Origin: a virus
Virus record (IMG/VR): IMGVR_UViG_3300027762_000008
Location: 1-64,000 of that record
Strand: one strand, 5' to 3'
Length of the DNA: 64,000 nt
This document shows positions 41,347 to 51,700 of the stretch, piece by piece. Under the pieces are notes generated by a model. It did not search any database, had not been told where the DNA came from, and saw only the letters and a program-made list of their open reading frames with translations. The translations under genes were made by a program, and so were the position numbers. How positions within the stretch are numbered: the stretch's first letter is position 1; each line of letters opens with the position of its first letter.

Positions 41347-44300
41347 ATGGGACTAAGAACTCCTTCGGCATGGCTGCCGCAAGATACTCGAACCCAAATG
41401 GCCCAAGGCAATATCTCTGGGCTCACGCCAAAGCAGGAGGATATGTCCTTTGCTCGTAGCCCTTTGGCGTCGCAGCAGCAGAATGAGGTCAAGCCCAAGG
41501 AAGAAAAAGGAACCACTGCCGGGGAACGGGCGCAGACAGAACAAGAAGGTCGACAGGAACAACAAACCCAAACCTCGCAGCAAGCTCGACAGCAGCAGCA
41601 GGCTTCTCCCGTAAGTATGGCGGTGGAGAACGTAGCAAGTAAACTGTCCAACTTCTCTTACACCCTGCGTGGATATGTGAACCAATTCCTCCAGGGAGGT
41701 GCGTCAGCTGTTGGGCTGGGGCAAGCCAAAGAGCAGTACAAATATGACCCGGACTCAAAAAAATACGTGCTGTCCATTTCCGAACAGCAAGCAGACATCG
41801 AACCTGTTCTCCAAGAAAAGATGCGCCAGCAGGAGAAACTTAAACAGAGTTTAAGTCCCTTCGCTCAGCAGGTCGGAGAGAAGCTCGTAGGAAAACAGTT
41901 TGGGCAAGTCCTGGAAGAGCAGTTCGGAGAAGACCCACAGATCTCCTCTCTCCTTCAGACGGTGACCGCTCTTCAAGATTTAGAAGCACGAGGACTTTCA
42001 GGTTCCCCGGAAGCAAAAGCTCTCGAAGCGCAGATCCGAGAACAGGATCAGTTCGGAATGGTTTCAAGTCTCCGAGAGGCGATGCAGTCGTACAACAAAC
42101 TCATGGGAGTCGATCCCGCCGGAGAAGAAACCAAGTGGTATGGGGATCAAGCCGACACAGGATACTCCGCACTGGACATCGCCCAGTTGAGTTCGGATAC
42201 TCTCCGCACGGAGATTGAAAAAGCCCGAGAGTTCAGCTCCGGATTATTCGGAGGAGACTTCGAAGAGAACCTCAAGAAGAAATATGACACGGAATCCGCA
42301 GAAGGACAGGCGGCAGCGAGGAGAAAAGAGGCGGTACACTCCGAACTCATGTCCGGATTCCAGAGCTATATGGATGAAGCGGCGGGAGGATTTCAGTCCG
42401 CTAGAGACACCATTGACACCGCATTCAAAGGAGCGGCTGAAGCAGTAAAAGCAGAGCTTGCATTGGACGACAGTGCGGGTGGTGTTGCCGCTATGAAATG
42501 GTTTGAGAGCTTCCAGGAGGGGGGAGATTTTACCTCCATCCTGTATAACGCCATGAACGATCCCAACAGCGGACTTGGGGTAGAACAGCGACAGGCCATA
42601 GCAGACTACATTGGTAAGGCCGGGAGTGGCTCCAAAGAAGGCCAGCTGTATACTTGGATTAACTCTCTGGGCACCACGGGAAAGATTCCGATTAACATCC
42701 AAGGAGAAGACGGATTCGAGAAAACTCAGTTCGTCGAGCCCTCGGTCGAAGATAAGCTGCAGATCAATGCTCTCATGAAAGATAAAACTCTGTCTCCGGA
42801 AGAGAAGACGGAGAAGATGCACGAACTGATCCGAGGCATCGGAGTGGATACTGCGACCAGCATTGGGTCCACGATAGACACAGCCATGGAAACTGCAAAT
42901 CGCACGGGTAGCTTGGCTGCGGGTGTGGTGGCTCTGAACCGTGGAATCGTAGAGAGTCTTAAGACATTCGCCCAGAGTAAGACGGAAGACTTTGTCCGCC
43001 AGTCGCTGCAGATAGACGACAAAACATGGAATGCATTGGACGCCGACGCCAAATCTAGCCTTATTTCCCGTACGCTCACCAACATGACTCCAGAACAGAA
43101 GGAGCAGTTGGTAAGTATTTTTCACGAGAAACAGAATCAGGAAATAACCAAAAAAGACACCTATATCAATCAGTGGAGATCGTCGCTGAAGGGAAGACTC
43201 GCGGAGATTGATGGAGATCCGGAGAAAGGCATTCCCGGAGTTCTGGCGAACGTACAGCAGCAGATTGACGATTTAGGTGCGCAGAAGAACGGAATCTACA
43301 CCAAGTTCGCCAGCAAAGTGCAAGACGTTCTGCGCCGAGATGTGTCCCGATTTAACGCCATCTTTCAGCAGGTGGGGAATAACCCTTGGATACAGGCAAA
43401 CGTCCCAGGCCCAGAAAGAGCTAAGCTGGCAGAATTGATTGAATGGCAGGAGAAACTCAGCCGACTGAATTCTATGGATCCGTTGTTGGTGTCTAGACTT
43501 ACTGGAGGAGCTTACTCTCAGATAGACCCGGTAGATTTAGCTGTCTCCGGAGCCAAGAGCAAAGATTTCACCGCAATGAATAGGCTCTACGACGCATACA
43601 CCAAATCCGTAAATGCTCCAGGTACCTTGGACAAAATGCCTTCTGTGATTACGGATCACATCAATAATCTCTATTCCCAATACAAGTCCGATCCAAACGG
43701 CATTCCCCCCGGGATGCTTACAGTTATGAACGTACTTGGGGAATACGAGAACACCGACGGGGTTCTCCGGCAGAACCTGCAGCAGGTGCAGGAAGCTCGA
43801 GACAAGATCACAAATCCTGAAACTGGGTATCTTGCGCAGGTCGACGAACTCAGCAAGTCAGCTGACTTCCCCTCTTTCACTCCGGATCAGATCCTCGGAT
43901 TCAGTATGGGTGTGGCGAAGGGAGTGGAAACCGGGGTCGACTGGATTACCGGAGACAAACAACCCCCCTCTATCAAGGATATTGATTGGGGCAAGCTTGG
44001 TGGAGAGATTGAGGACATCATCACCAATTGGGCGGGATACGGTCCGGATGCAATCAAAGATGCTCTCGCGGACAAACTCGGATTCCCGGCGGATTCAATC
44101 TCACTCAAAGGCGGTGTTCCCCATATTCAGATGTCTAATGGAGAGTATATCCCGTTCTCTGATGCGCTTATTACGAAGCTCAGCTCAGCAACAACAGAAA
44201 ATCTCACTCCGATGGTTGCAGCATTGCCTGGAGAATACGCGGGGCCTGACATCGCAGCTCGTGGGGATATGCTTACTGGGGCCATGGCGAAGGTTCCGGC

Positions 44301-44886
44301 AATGCCGGTTCCAGAAGAAAAGAAGCCGGGAGAAAAAGGCACCGTGGTGGGAGCTCCCACCTTTATCACTCAGCCTCAAGGAAAGGATCCTTCGTTTATC
44401 ACTCAGCCTCAAGGAAAGGATCCTTCGTTTATCACTCAGCCTCAAGGAAAGGATCCTTCGTTTATCACTCAGCCTCAGGGCGTAGGTCCGTCTTTCATCA
44501 CCCAGCCCCAGTACGGTACGGTTGGGGCTACCCCCACTGCGCAACCTACTTCCAAAGCTCTTCCGAAAAACGTTCAAACAAGTATTGGAAAAGTATATGG
44601 GGCACTCGGAATAGGTCAAGGAATGCTTGCGGCAAGTACCTTTTACCAGCAGAATGGGCGCTGGCCTACTGAGGCGGAGCTTAAGACTTTGAAAAATCCC
44701 CCCAAGAAGGGTACTCGTGCGGCTCCCCCAGTTGAGGTGGATGCTCAGCCCAAGAAAGAATCAAAGAAAAAGACCCCCAAAAAGAAGACTTCTACCCCCA
44801 CTCAAAAACCCTCAAATGTAACTCAACCTTCCGGAGTGTCCTCCGGGCCACAGGGGTCTGGTGGCGGCGCAGGATATAGGAGATAG
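41347..44886 (+). CDS. Large internal (ejection) protein, 1179 aa
   Basis: Start at 41347 (GAGG upstream). Gln/Glu-rich N-terminal 100 residues (EQEGRQEQQTQTSQQARQQQQ) precede a long helical region. Repeated helical motifs, several MetThr/Gln-rich segments and a Pro-rich C-terminus with five 11-residue repeats FITQPQGKDPS (residues about 1006-1056). It ends Lys/Pro-rich (KKESKKKTPKKKTSTP). The size and order (after nozzle, before other helical proteins) match internal core proteins ejected into the host in T7-like phages. No muramidase motif was found. Confidence 0.6.
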   Translation: MGLRTPSAWLPQDTRTQMAQGNISGLTPKQEDMSFARSPLASQQQNEVKPKEEKGTTAGERAQTEQEGRQEQQTQTSQQARQQQQASPVSMAVENVASKLSNFSYTLRGYVNQFLQGGASAVGLGQAKEQYKYDPDSKKYVLSISEQQADIEPVLQEKMRQQEKLKQSLSPFAQQVGEKLVGKQFGQVLEEQFGEDPQISSLLQTVTALQDLEARGLSGSPEAKALEAQIREQDQFGMVSSLREAMQSYNKLMGVDPAGEETKWYGDQADTGYSALDIAQLSSDTLRTEIEKAREFSSGLFGGDFEENLKKKYDTESAEGQAAARRKEAVHSELMSGFQSYMDEAAGGFQSARDTIDTAFKGAAEAVKAELALDDSAGGVAAMKWFESFQEGGDFTSILYNAMNDPNSGLGVEQRQAIADYIGKAGSGSKEGQLYTWINSLGTTGKIPINIQGEDGFEKTQFVEPSVEDKLQINALMKDKTLSPEEKTEKMHELIRGIGVDTATSIGSTIDTAMETANRTGSLAAGVVALNRGIVESLKTFAQSKTEDFVRQSLQIDDKTWNALDADAKSSLISRTLTNMTPEQKEQLVSIFHEKQNQEITKKDTYINQWRSSLKGRLAEIDGDPEKGIPGVLANVQQQIDDLGAQKNGIYTKFASKVQDVLRRDVSRFNAIFQQVGNNPWIQANVPGPERAKLAELIEWQEKLSRLNSMDPLLVSRLTGGAYSQIDPVDLAVSGAKSKDFTAMNRLYDAYTKSVNAPGTLDKMPSVITDHINNLYSQYKSDPNGIPPGMLTVMNVLGEYENTDGVLRQNLQQVQEARDKITNPETGYLAQVDELSKSADFPSFTPDQILGFSMGVAKGVETGVDWITGDKQPPSIKDIDWGKLGGEIEDIITNWAGYGPDAIKDALADKLGFPADSISLKGGVPHIQMSNGEYIPFSDALITKLSSATTENLTPMVAALPGEYAGPDIAARGDMLTGAMAKVPAMPVPEEKKPGEKGTVVGAPTFITQPQGKDPSFITQPQGKDPSFITQPQGKDPSFITQPQGVGPSFITQPQYGTVGATPTAQPTSKALPKNVQTSIGKVYGALGIGQGMLAASTFYQQNGRWPTEAELKTLKNPPKKGTRAAPPVEVDAQPKKESKKKTPKKKTSTPTQKPSNVTQPSGVSSGPQGSGGGAGYRR
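44362..44514 (+). repeat. Tandem 33-bp (11-codon) repeat
   Basis: Five units of 33 bases at 44362-44394, 44395-44427, 44428-44460 (nearly identical), 44461-44493 (diverged) and 44494-44514 (partial), coding FITQPQ(G/Y)KDPS in the C-terminus of the ejection protein. Near-identity at the DNA level shows recent expansion. Confidence 0.9.
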
Positions 44887-44887
44887 C

Positions 44888-45622
44888 ATGCCCGCATTTA
44901 CTCAAGACGTCTTCGACGCCACAAAAGAAAAGCCCATTACTGGGGAGTACGAAAAGTACAACGAACTTTTGCAGAAGCGAGCGAAGGCAGCGCAAGAACA
45001 GTACGGTGGCTGGGGCACATACAAAGCTACCCCGCAGATGTCTGACGTCGATAGGCTCAGAGCCGAAAGGGAATACAAGGGCACAGAATACGGACGTCGG
45101 CAACAAGCAGCTCAACAGAAGTTCGGACTGGCTCAGTCCATTGAGACATCTCGAGGAGGCATTGCCGACCGTGTCCGTGCTGCGCTCACCGGAAGAGAAG
45201 GACTCAAGCAGGACGTATGGGATCAGCAGAAGCGGATGGAACAGGAGTCTGGACTGGCTCAGCAGGAACAGGCCCTCCAGTTCCGCACCCAAATGGGCAA
45301 GATGAACTTCGCCTCGTTCCAGACAGCGGCTGAGAGAATCGACGCTATGCAACAGGCTTACGCTAAGGGCACTCTCAACTTCCAGATGCTGGACGCCGCA
45401 CGAAACAATATGCTCACTATGGTAGACATCGACAAGTACTTTGCCATCCTGAAAAACAATTTCGCAAACGCTTTGGAAGACCTTAAAACAGAGGGCCAAG
45501 TCAAGCTAGATGCGGCTAAGTCGTTGTTCGAAGCAGATAGCAGAAATACCGGAAGCATCATCAGTGGACTGTTTGACATTGCTTCGGTTGCTATGAAATC
45601 GTATGCCAGTAAGGGGTCTTAA
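44888..45622 (+). CDS. Internal virion protein, 244 aa
   Basis: Start at 44888 after AGGAG. Gln- and Ala-rich, helical throughout (RKQAAQQKFGLAQSIETSRG, QQKRMEQESGLAQQEQALQFRTQ). The C-terminus TGSIISGLFDIASVAMKSYASKGS is hydrophobic and nearly matches that of the 45995-46840 protein, suggesting a shared membrane-active end. Likely part of the ejection assembly; coiled-coil packing. Confidence 0.55.
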   Translation: MPAFTQDVFDATKEKPITGEYEKYNELLQKRAKAAQEQYGGWGTYKATPQMSDVDRLRAEREYKGTEYGRRQQAAQQKFGLAQSIETSRGGIADRVRAALTGREGLKQDVWDQQKRMEQESGLAQQEQALQFRTQMGKMNFASFQTAAERIDAMQQAYAKGTLNFQMLDAARNNMLTMVDIDKYFAILKNNFANALEDLKTEGQVKLDAAKSLFEADSRNTGSIISGLFDIASVAMKSYASKGS

Positions 45623-45624
45623 TT

Positions 45625-46014
45625 ATGAACCGACTAGCTCTTTTGTTGAACAAAATGCGTGATGCCAATTGGGTTACCCGTCCGTCGGAAGACGCAGAAG
45701 GGCAAGAATCCGTTGGGCCGCAAACGGACATCGTGAAATCAGAGGTTTCGCCTGGGGGTATGGGTGCCGAAGCGACGGGACAGTCTCCTCAACCTACCAA
45801 ACCTATCAATCCCCAGGCTCTTACTTCAGTGGCTGACACCATTCAGGCGTCAGAACCGGAACAGTCTTACACTGCTCCGAAGATTGGGGAAACCCCTATG
45901 TCCAAGAAAAGAGACAAACTGGCGACTATGGGAAAACTCCAGACAATGAAGTATCCTGAACTGGCTCCGAAGAAGACACTGGCAGGAGGGGGATATGGCT
46001 CTGGAATTTTCTGA
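45625..46014 (+). CDS. Hypothetical protein in the ejection block, 129 aa
   Basis: Two bases after the previous stop. N-terminal helix (LALLLNKMRDANWVTRP), Pro/Gly/Thr-rich middle and basic end (MSKKRDKLATMGKLQTMKYPELAPKK). Overlaps the next gene by 20 bases. Probably disordered; virion association inferred from position. Confidence 0.5.
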   Translation: MNRLALLLNKMRDANWVTRPSEDAEGQESVGPQTDIVKSEVSPGGMGAEATGQSPQPTKPINPQALTSVADTIQASEPEQSYTAPKIGETPMSKKRDKLATMGKLQTMKYPELAPKKTLAGGGYGSGIF

Positions 46015-46840
46015 TTTCGATCTTCCCCCGGAAGAGCGGGTCAAGCTCCGAGAAAAAGCATACGAATCCTTTGCCAATATCGCACAACCTGCGTATCAGG
46101 AGCAGATAGCCCGGGAGCGGGGACAGCTGGCAGAGGACGTATATCGTCAAGCGGCTCAGGCTGCGGCACAGGGACAGCAAGCTAAAATCGGCGGACTTCT
46201 CGGACAGGTGGCACAGACCACGGCGTCCATGCTTCCTGGGCAGCAGCAGAAAGCCGACGAGATGGCGATGCAGGGAGCGCAGATGAAGGAGGATATTACC
46301 ACCTCCCGTCAGACTGCCGCCATCAATCGCTACGTGCAGAACACGGAAGACATGAAGACCAACACGGCTCGACAGCTTGCGAACCAAGCCTTTCAGATGG
46401 GCATGGACTCCAAGCGGTTGGCGTTGGCACAGAATGCATACCTTGCCGACGAAGGCCTTCGACGCATGTACGATGACCTTCAGGCGGGAAGAGCAACTCA
46501 ATACGAGGTGCAAGCTCTCACCAATAAACTTCAGCTCGAGGCAGAGAAGGCTAATTATGCCCTCAAGCAAGAAGAGGCCAAACTGCGTGGAGAGATTGAT
46601 ACTCTGTTGGGTCAGATGAATCTCGATGCTGCCAAGGTTCGTTACGAAAAACTGTTGTCTCTTCAGAAAGACGCTCTACAGAAACAGGCAAAAGCCAATG
46701 CCACTGGATCTATTTTGGCTGGAGTATTCCAGATAGCAGCAACAGCAGTAGGCACGTATTTCGGAGGTCCGGCTGGCGGTGCTGCGGCGAATGTGGCAGC
46801 TAAAGCAGTTACAGATAAAGCGCAGGAAGGGAACCAATAA
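45995..46840 (+). CDS. Internal virion protein, 281 aa
   Basis: RBS GGAGGGGGATA. Helical, Gln/Ala-rich (REKAYESFANIAQPAYQEQIARERGQLAEDVYRQAAQAAAQG), with conserved TGSILAGVFQIAATAVGTYFGGPAGGAAANVAAKAV near the C-terminus, matching the end of the 44888-45622 protein. The hydrophobic Gly/Ala tail is typical of virion proteins that insert into the host envelope during ejection. Overlaps the next gene by one base. Confidence 0.55.
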   Translation: MALEFSDFDLPPEERVKLREKAYESFANIAQPAYQEQIARERGQLAEDVYRQAAQAAAQGQQAKIGGLLGQVAQTTASMLPGQQQKADEMAMQGAQMKEDITTSRQTAAINRYVQNTEDMKTNTARQLANQAFQMGMDSKRLALAQNAYLADEGLRRMYDDLQAGRATQYEVQALTNKLQLEAEKANYALKQEEAKLRGEIDTLLGQMNLDAAKVRYEKLLSLQKDALQKQAKANATGSILAGVFQIAATAVGTYFGGPAGGAAANVAAKAVTDKAQEGNQ

Positions 46841-48759
46841 TGGCTGAAGGACAACCCAACATCTATGACGAAGTCATCGGCAGACTCACCGGCACCGGGT
46901 CCACTTACGGGTATACCCCGGCAGCGCGGGAAATGGACATGCGGTTACTGGAGGCCCGTCTGAAAGACCCCAATGTTCCGCTTGCTGAGAAAGCCCAGCT
47001 CCGAGCCATTTTAGGATCTGCTAAAAGAGAGTTAGAGGCAGGGAAAATGGCGGCTCCTCCCCCGGGTGCGCCTACTCCCAAGCCTCCTCCGGCCACTCCT
47101 GCTCCCACCCCAAAGCCAGCGAGTACGATTCCTCCGGAGTTTGCTCCTCCTCCAGCTATCCCTGCACCAAAGCCAGCTCCTGCGGCCAGGGTACGCCAAG
47201 CATTGGCTCCTAAACCGACCCCTAAACCGACGCCAATTCCGGCTCCAGAGGAAGAAGTTGCCAAGGCTCCGGCTATTCCGGATCAGATGCCTCCAGACCC
47301 TTTTGAGAAACTTAAAAAACAGGAAGCCCCCGCCGAAAAAGGGACGTGGGTATCCGATCTCAAAGGAAAGTTGGGTGCGACGATACCTTCTATGGAAGGC
47401 TCCGCTCCTGCAGCTCCTGCGGCTGTTCCTACTGCGACTCCTCCCCCTCAAGATGATTTCTTGGGGAATTTCCTCGGTAGGATGAAGGGTGAAACCCTTT
47501 ACCCGAGTCTCAAGCCCGGGCCCAACGGATCGTTCTATGCCAGCGAGCCGAAGTACGGAGCAAAGCAGGAAAAGAAGACCACCGAATCCGAATTCGTGTC
47601 TCCCCCCAAGCTGCAGAGCAGCGTCGAGGGCTCGATGTCCGCCCAGGAAACGGCGGCAGAGAACTACCGCAAAGCCATCGCTGCTTACTACGGCACCGAA
47701 GGAGAGCCCGGAAAGGAATCTCCTTACGCTTCCGACCTCGCCGCCAAGGAGAAATCCCGCAAGGAGGCTTACGACCAATTCCTGTCCCGCATGGACGGGG
47801 CGCAGAAAGCGGAGATGTGGGACAAAATCATCGGGGCTCTGGGCAAGATCACCGCAGGTACTGTGGGGCTCAAAGGACTCAGCGGAGTTCCTGGGCTCCC
47901 CAAGATTCCTGCTGGGCTGAACGTCGCCGGAGCGTACCAGTACACTCCGTCGGTCGACCGTGGGCAGCTCGAGGCGTCCGCTGCCAAGTTGCGTGAGGCG
48001 CAGGAAGGCCGGGCGGATGAGGTATTCCAGATGGCGAAGAGCAAGCGACTGGAACCCCAGCAAGCGGCGTTCTTGGCTTCGCTCCCGCCCGAGCAGCAGA
48101 TGAAGTTCTGGGACATGTACGGCAAGTATGCCGGAGGAAAGACTCGTGCCACGGAAACAGGTACCGGAGAAGAGTTCGGAGTGGGCGGAAGAGTTATCAC
48201 GCCTTCTCAGTACTATCCTAGTGCCAAGTCGAGCAAGAAAGAGGGCGAGGACGTAAAATTCATTCAGGGGAAGATAGACGAGGATAAATTCCAAACTGAT
48301 GTGAATGCTATCCGCACAAATCACACTAAAGTGTCTACCAACTTTCCGCCAAATGCTGCTGGATTGAATGATGCTCAGTATATCAAACAAAGAAGTGGGC
48401 TAGGGGCGGATGCAAAGCAGCCCAGCGTACTTCCAAGACAATTCATAGAAGGCTTGCTTAAGCACTACAAGGCCACGGCTAAGACTCCTGCAGATGCTTA
48501 TAGGGCTACAGATGAAGCAATTCTTAGGATATTGACTGTCACTAATATGAGCCCTGAATCAGAAGAATATGATGCTTGGTATGGAGCGGTAGAAGCAGAA
48601 GAAAAGAAAGCTGGAGGGGTCCAGAGCGGGTTACGGGGATTGGTTCCGACTCATCGTGAGCAACACGGAGGTCGATTCGTTCCTCAGTTCGATCCAAACT
48701 CCAATCCCAATAGCTGGAGAAACCAAAACAAAAACAGCAAACAGCCGCAGACCAAATAG
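46840..48759 (+). CDS. Large internal virion protein with Pro-rich linker, 639 aa
   Basis: The first 80 residues are helical (AAREMDMRLLEARLKDPNVPLAEKAQL), then about 70 residues of Pro/Ala repeats (PPATPAPTPKPASTIPPEFAPPPAIPAPKP), then a helical C-terminal 450 residues. Pro-rich linkers of this length act as stiff spacers in bacterial and phage envelope proteins. A structural or ejection role is inferred; no catalytic motif visible. Confidence 0.55.
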   Translation: MAEGQPNIYDEVIGRLTGTGSTYGYTPAAREMDMRLLEARLKDPNVPLAEKAQLRAILGSAKRELEAGKMAAPPPGAPTPKPPPATPAPTPKPASTIPPEFAPPPAIPAPKPAPAARVRQALAPKPTPKPTPIPAPEEEVAKAPAIPDQMPPDPFEKLKKQEAPAEKGTWVSDLKGKLGATIPSMEGSAPAAPAAVPTATPPPQDDFLGNFLGRMKGETLYPSLKPGPNGSFYASEPKYGAKQEKKTTESEFVSPPKLQSSVEGSMSAQETAAENYRKAIAAYYGTEGEPGKESPYASDLAAKEKSRKEAYDQFLSRMDGAQKAEMWDKIIGALGKITAGTVGLKGLSGVPGLPKIPAGLNVAGAYQYTPSVDRGQLEASAAKLREAQEGRADEVFQMAKSKRLEPQQAAFLASLPPEQQMKFWDMYGKYAGGKTRATETGTGEEFGVGGRVITPSQYYPSAKSSKKEGEDVKFIQGKIDEDKFQTDVNAIRTNHTKVSTNFPPNAAGLNDAQYIKQRSGLGADAKQPSVLPRQFIEGLLKHYKATAKTPADAYRATDEAILRILTVTNMSPESEEYDAWYGAVEAEEKKAGGVQSGLRGLVPTHREQHGGRFVPQFDPNSNPNSWRNQNKNSKQPQTK

Positions 48760-48768
48760 GATCCCACA

Positions 48769-51700
48769 ATGGCAGATTATCTGGACGAAGAAAAGCCGAT
48801 TGGGTACCAGTATCCGGAAGAACTTGAATCCGCTATTGGGCCTATCACGCCGATTGAAACGAAAGAAGAACGAGAAGCACGGCTCGCAGCCAAGCGAAGC
48901 CAGACAGCGCATTTCGTTCCCATCTCTCCTGAGTCTGCCACCAAGATTAAACAGTACTGGGACGAAAAAGGAGGGGATGGATATTTCAATCGTCCCACCA
49001 CCTATCTCGAAGAGAAATTCCAAGGGCTGGTTGGGAAGATGTTCAACAAGGACTATGCTCCTCCAGTAATCCCCAAGAAACTTGATGAGTGGATGGACAC
49101 CTCGGGGGATACTCCTCGGGTGGACTATCAGGCTTTACGGCTTGTCGGAATTCCTCCAGAGATTAAGCACGGTGCAATGGCGGACGTAGCGCAGAACGTC
49201 TACGGCGTGGCGAAGAAAATTGCGCTGTCCGGAAATGACATCAAAGAGAAGCCTGACGACACCTTTCCTATTCGCCTGGGCAAAACTTTGACTCAGACAG
49301 TGGATCAATTCGCAGGGGTTTTCGGTTCGTCGGTGTATGAGCACCTAAAATCCGGTGGGCGGTTTGACGATATTTACCTTCCTTCGGTTCTCGATGACGA
49401 AGAGCGCACAGAGATTCAGAATGCCTTGAGTGCAGGAAAACCTGGAGCCATCCTTCGGGGAGGTATCACGGTTTCGCTGCGCCCGTTCCAAGGAGCCCAG
49501 CAAGCCAACATCTCTGACGTCTACGATCATGTGGCGAAGGAGAAAATCAAATTCGTCTGGGATCAAATCAACGACGCCACGGACACGGCTCTCACCAAAG
49601 ACGCAGCTCTTGTTGCCAACTTCATTCCCGTACTCGGGTACTTGAAGTGGCTCGGTAAAGCCGGTGAAGCTTCGAAAGCAGTTAAAGCAGTCTCGGCGGT
49701 GGCCAACCCGCTCACTGCCGCCACCCAAGCTCTGAAGGGCGGAAAGTCTTTGGGACTTCCAGCTCTCGTGGGACTTAGTGCAGCTGAAGCCGCATTGATG
49801 CAGCGTCGGCACCTATCAGAGTCTGCTCAGCAGGAAGAGCTGGCTGGGCGAGGACTCTCTGCGGTATTTGGGGGAGGACTCACCGGAGCCTTGGGTGCGG
49901 TAGGTGTCGCCCTCAACAAAGGCAGCAAAGCAATCGCAGCTCGCCGAGCCGAGACACAGAACCGGGCAGCTCAAGAAGTCGGAAAGCTGGTGGCCGAACT
50001 CCCTCCAGAGCAGGTACACAATATCGCCATGGGTCTGGAGGATTTCCCAGAGCCAAAGGTGGACTTCCCGGCGCAGCAGAAGGCTGAAGGATTTGCCGTT
50101 CCTGCAAGACCCGTGGTTCCGGTGGCCGCTGATCCGCAGTATGTGAAAGAAGTCAAAGCCGGGCTTATCGTCCATGCTTTAGATAAGGAAAAGCAACTCT
50201 CGGCTGACCCTCGAATCATTCAGCAAGTATTCACCAGTCTCCCACATAATAAGAAGCTGCAGGATCTTGCCACCATACGTCGGCAGCAAGCATACGGTGA
50301 AAATCCACAGCAAGCCAAGATGCGGCTGGCTCTTCTCAACGTCCTGAACCAAACCGAAGACAGTGTGGCAGAGGGACAGACGCTGATTAAAAAGGCGATG
50401 GATAAGCAACTGGAGCTTCCTCCGGCACATCAAGAAAGCATTCAGTCCAATGTGAATGATCTCGATGCCATCTCCGACCTTCTCGATGACAATACGTTCG
50501 CCAAGATCACTGCAGGAACCGACCAAGAATTCTTGGCTGCGGTCAGAGCTGTGGCTCCGAACAGAGCCAAAGCGGTTGAGTTGCAGTTGGGACGCATTTC
50601 CGATGCTGACCTGATGCAGCGAGAGTTCGTGGACATCTTCCGGGCTCTTCCTCCCGACAAGGTTACAGACGTAGCAGCTCCCAGGAACTCTGTCTCCCAT
50701 CGCTTCTTGGATTCGATACATAACTGGTGGGATAAACGGGTGAAATCCCAAGAAGACATCGATGCTGTGCTGGACAAATCCAACAAGCTCGGCATCTCCG
50801 TGGAAAACCAGAAAGTCTCCTCGGTTCAGCAGCTCGATTCCGTCATCACCAAGATACAGAAGCAGACTCCAGTGACCGGAGAAGGTGCCGACATCGGCCA
50901 CTCCACCATGCTTGATTCTCTTGCTTCTCTCCGGGACGATATGGAAGCTGCCGCCCGGAACGGAACCACCATCGACCCGCTCCACTCCACCATCCTCGCC
51001 AAGGATGCCAAAAACTTCATGGACGCCGGCGAGCTCGAGGCGATTCAGACGAACATTACCAAGTTCAACGAGCTGCAGGAGCAGCGGCTGCTGGTACATG
51101 ACCAAGCGGCACAGATTCTTGTGGACAAGGTTTACATGAATCGAATGAAGATGGGACAGAAGAAGGATAAGATTTCGACAACGGACGTAATCCTGCAGCG
51201 GCTTACGTCAGGAAAATCCGCAGACGAAATCTACGAAGGTCTGAACCAATACTTCACCAAGTATGCCCGGGATATGAAGATCGATCCGGCGAACCTTCGT
51301 GACGTCACGGGAGACTTCAAAATCGTTGCCGACTCCATGGCAGGAGGAAGCTCCATTCCCGATGCCGTGATCAATCGCTTCATCGTCAATTCCGGCAGGT
51401 TCATTGAATCCGTCCGTCCTTCCAGCTCGGGTCGCTTGCGCCGATTCGGAAGAGCTCTGGAGCAATACAACCGTGAGGCTCACTGGCTCGACACCGTATC
51501 CGACATGATTGAGTTGGGATATGACGACCCGGTAAAATTTGCAGCGCAAATTGTCCCCCGCCTCGGCCACATCGCAGAACATGCCAGGAGCTCAAGTCTG
51601 CTCCGCAGGTTCGAGCTGCTTAAGGCTGCAGGGCACGATATTTACATGAAGGCCATGCGGGAAATCGATCTCCCCGAAACCGCAAAGAGCCAGATGTACG

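Noticed and set aside
44362-44514. CRISPR-like direct repeat
   Set aside because: Direct tandem 33-base units without spacers, all in frame inside one protein gene.
47032-48390. 452-codon open frame antisense to the Pro-rich virion protein
   Set aside because: Arg/Leu/Ser-rich shadow of a Pro/Ala/Lys-rich sense gene, with no RBS.
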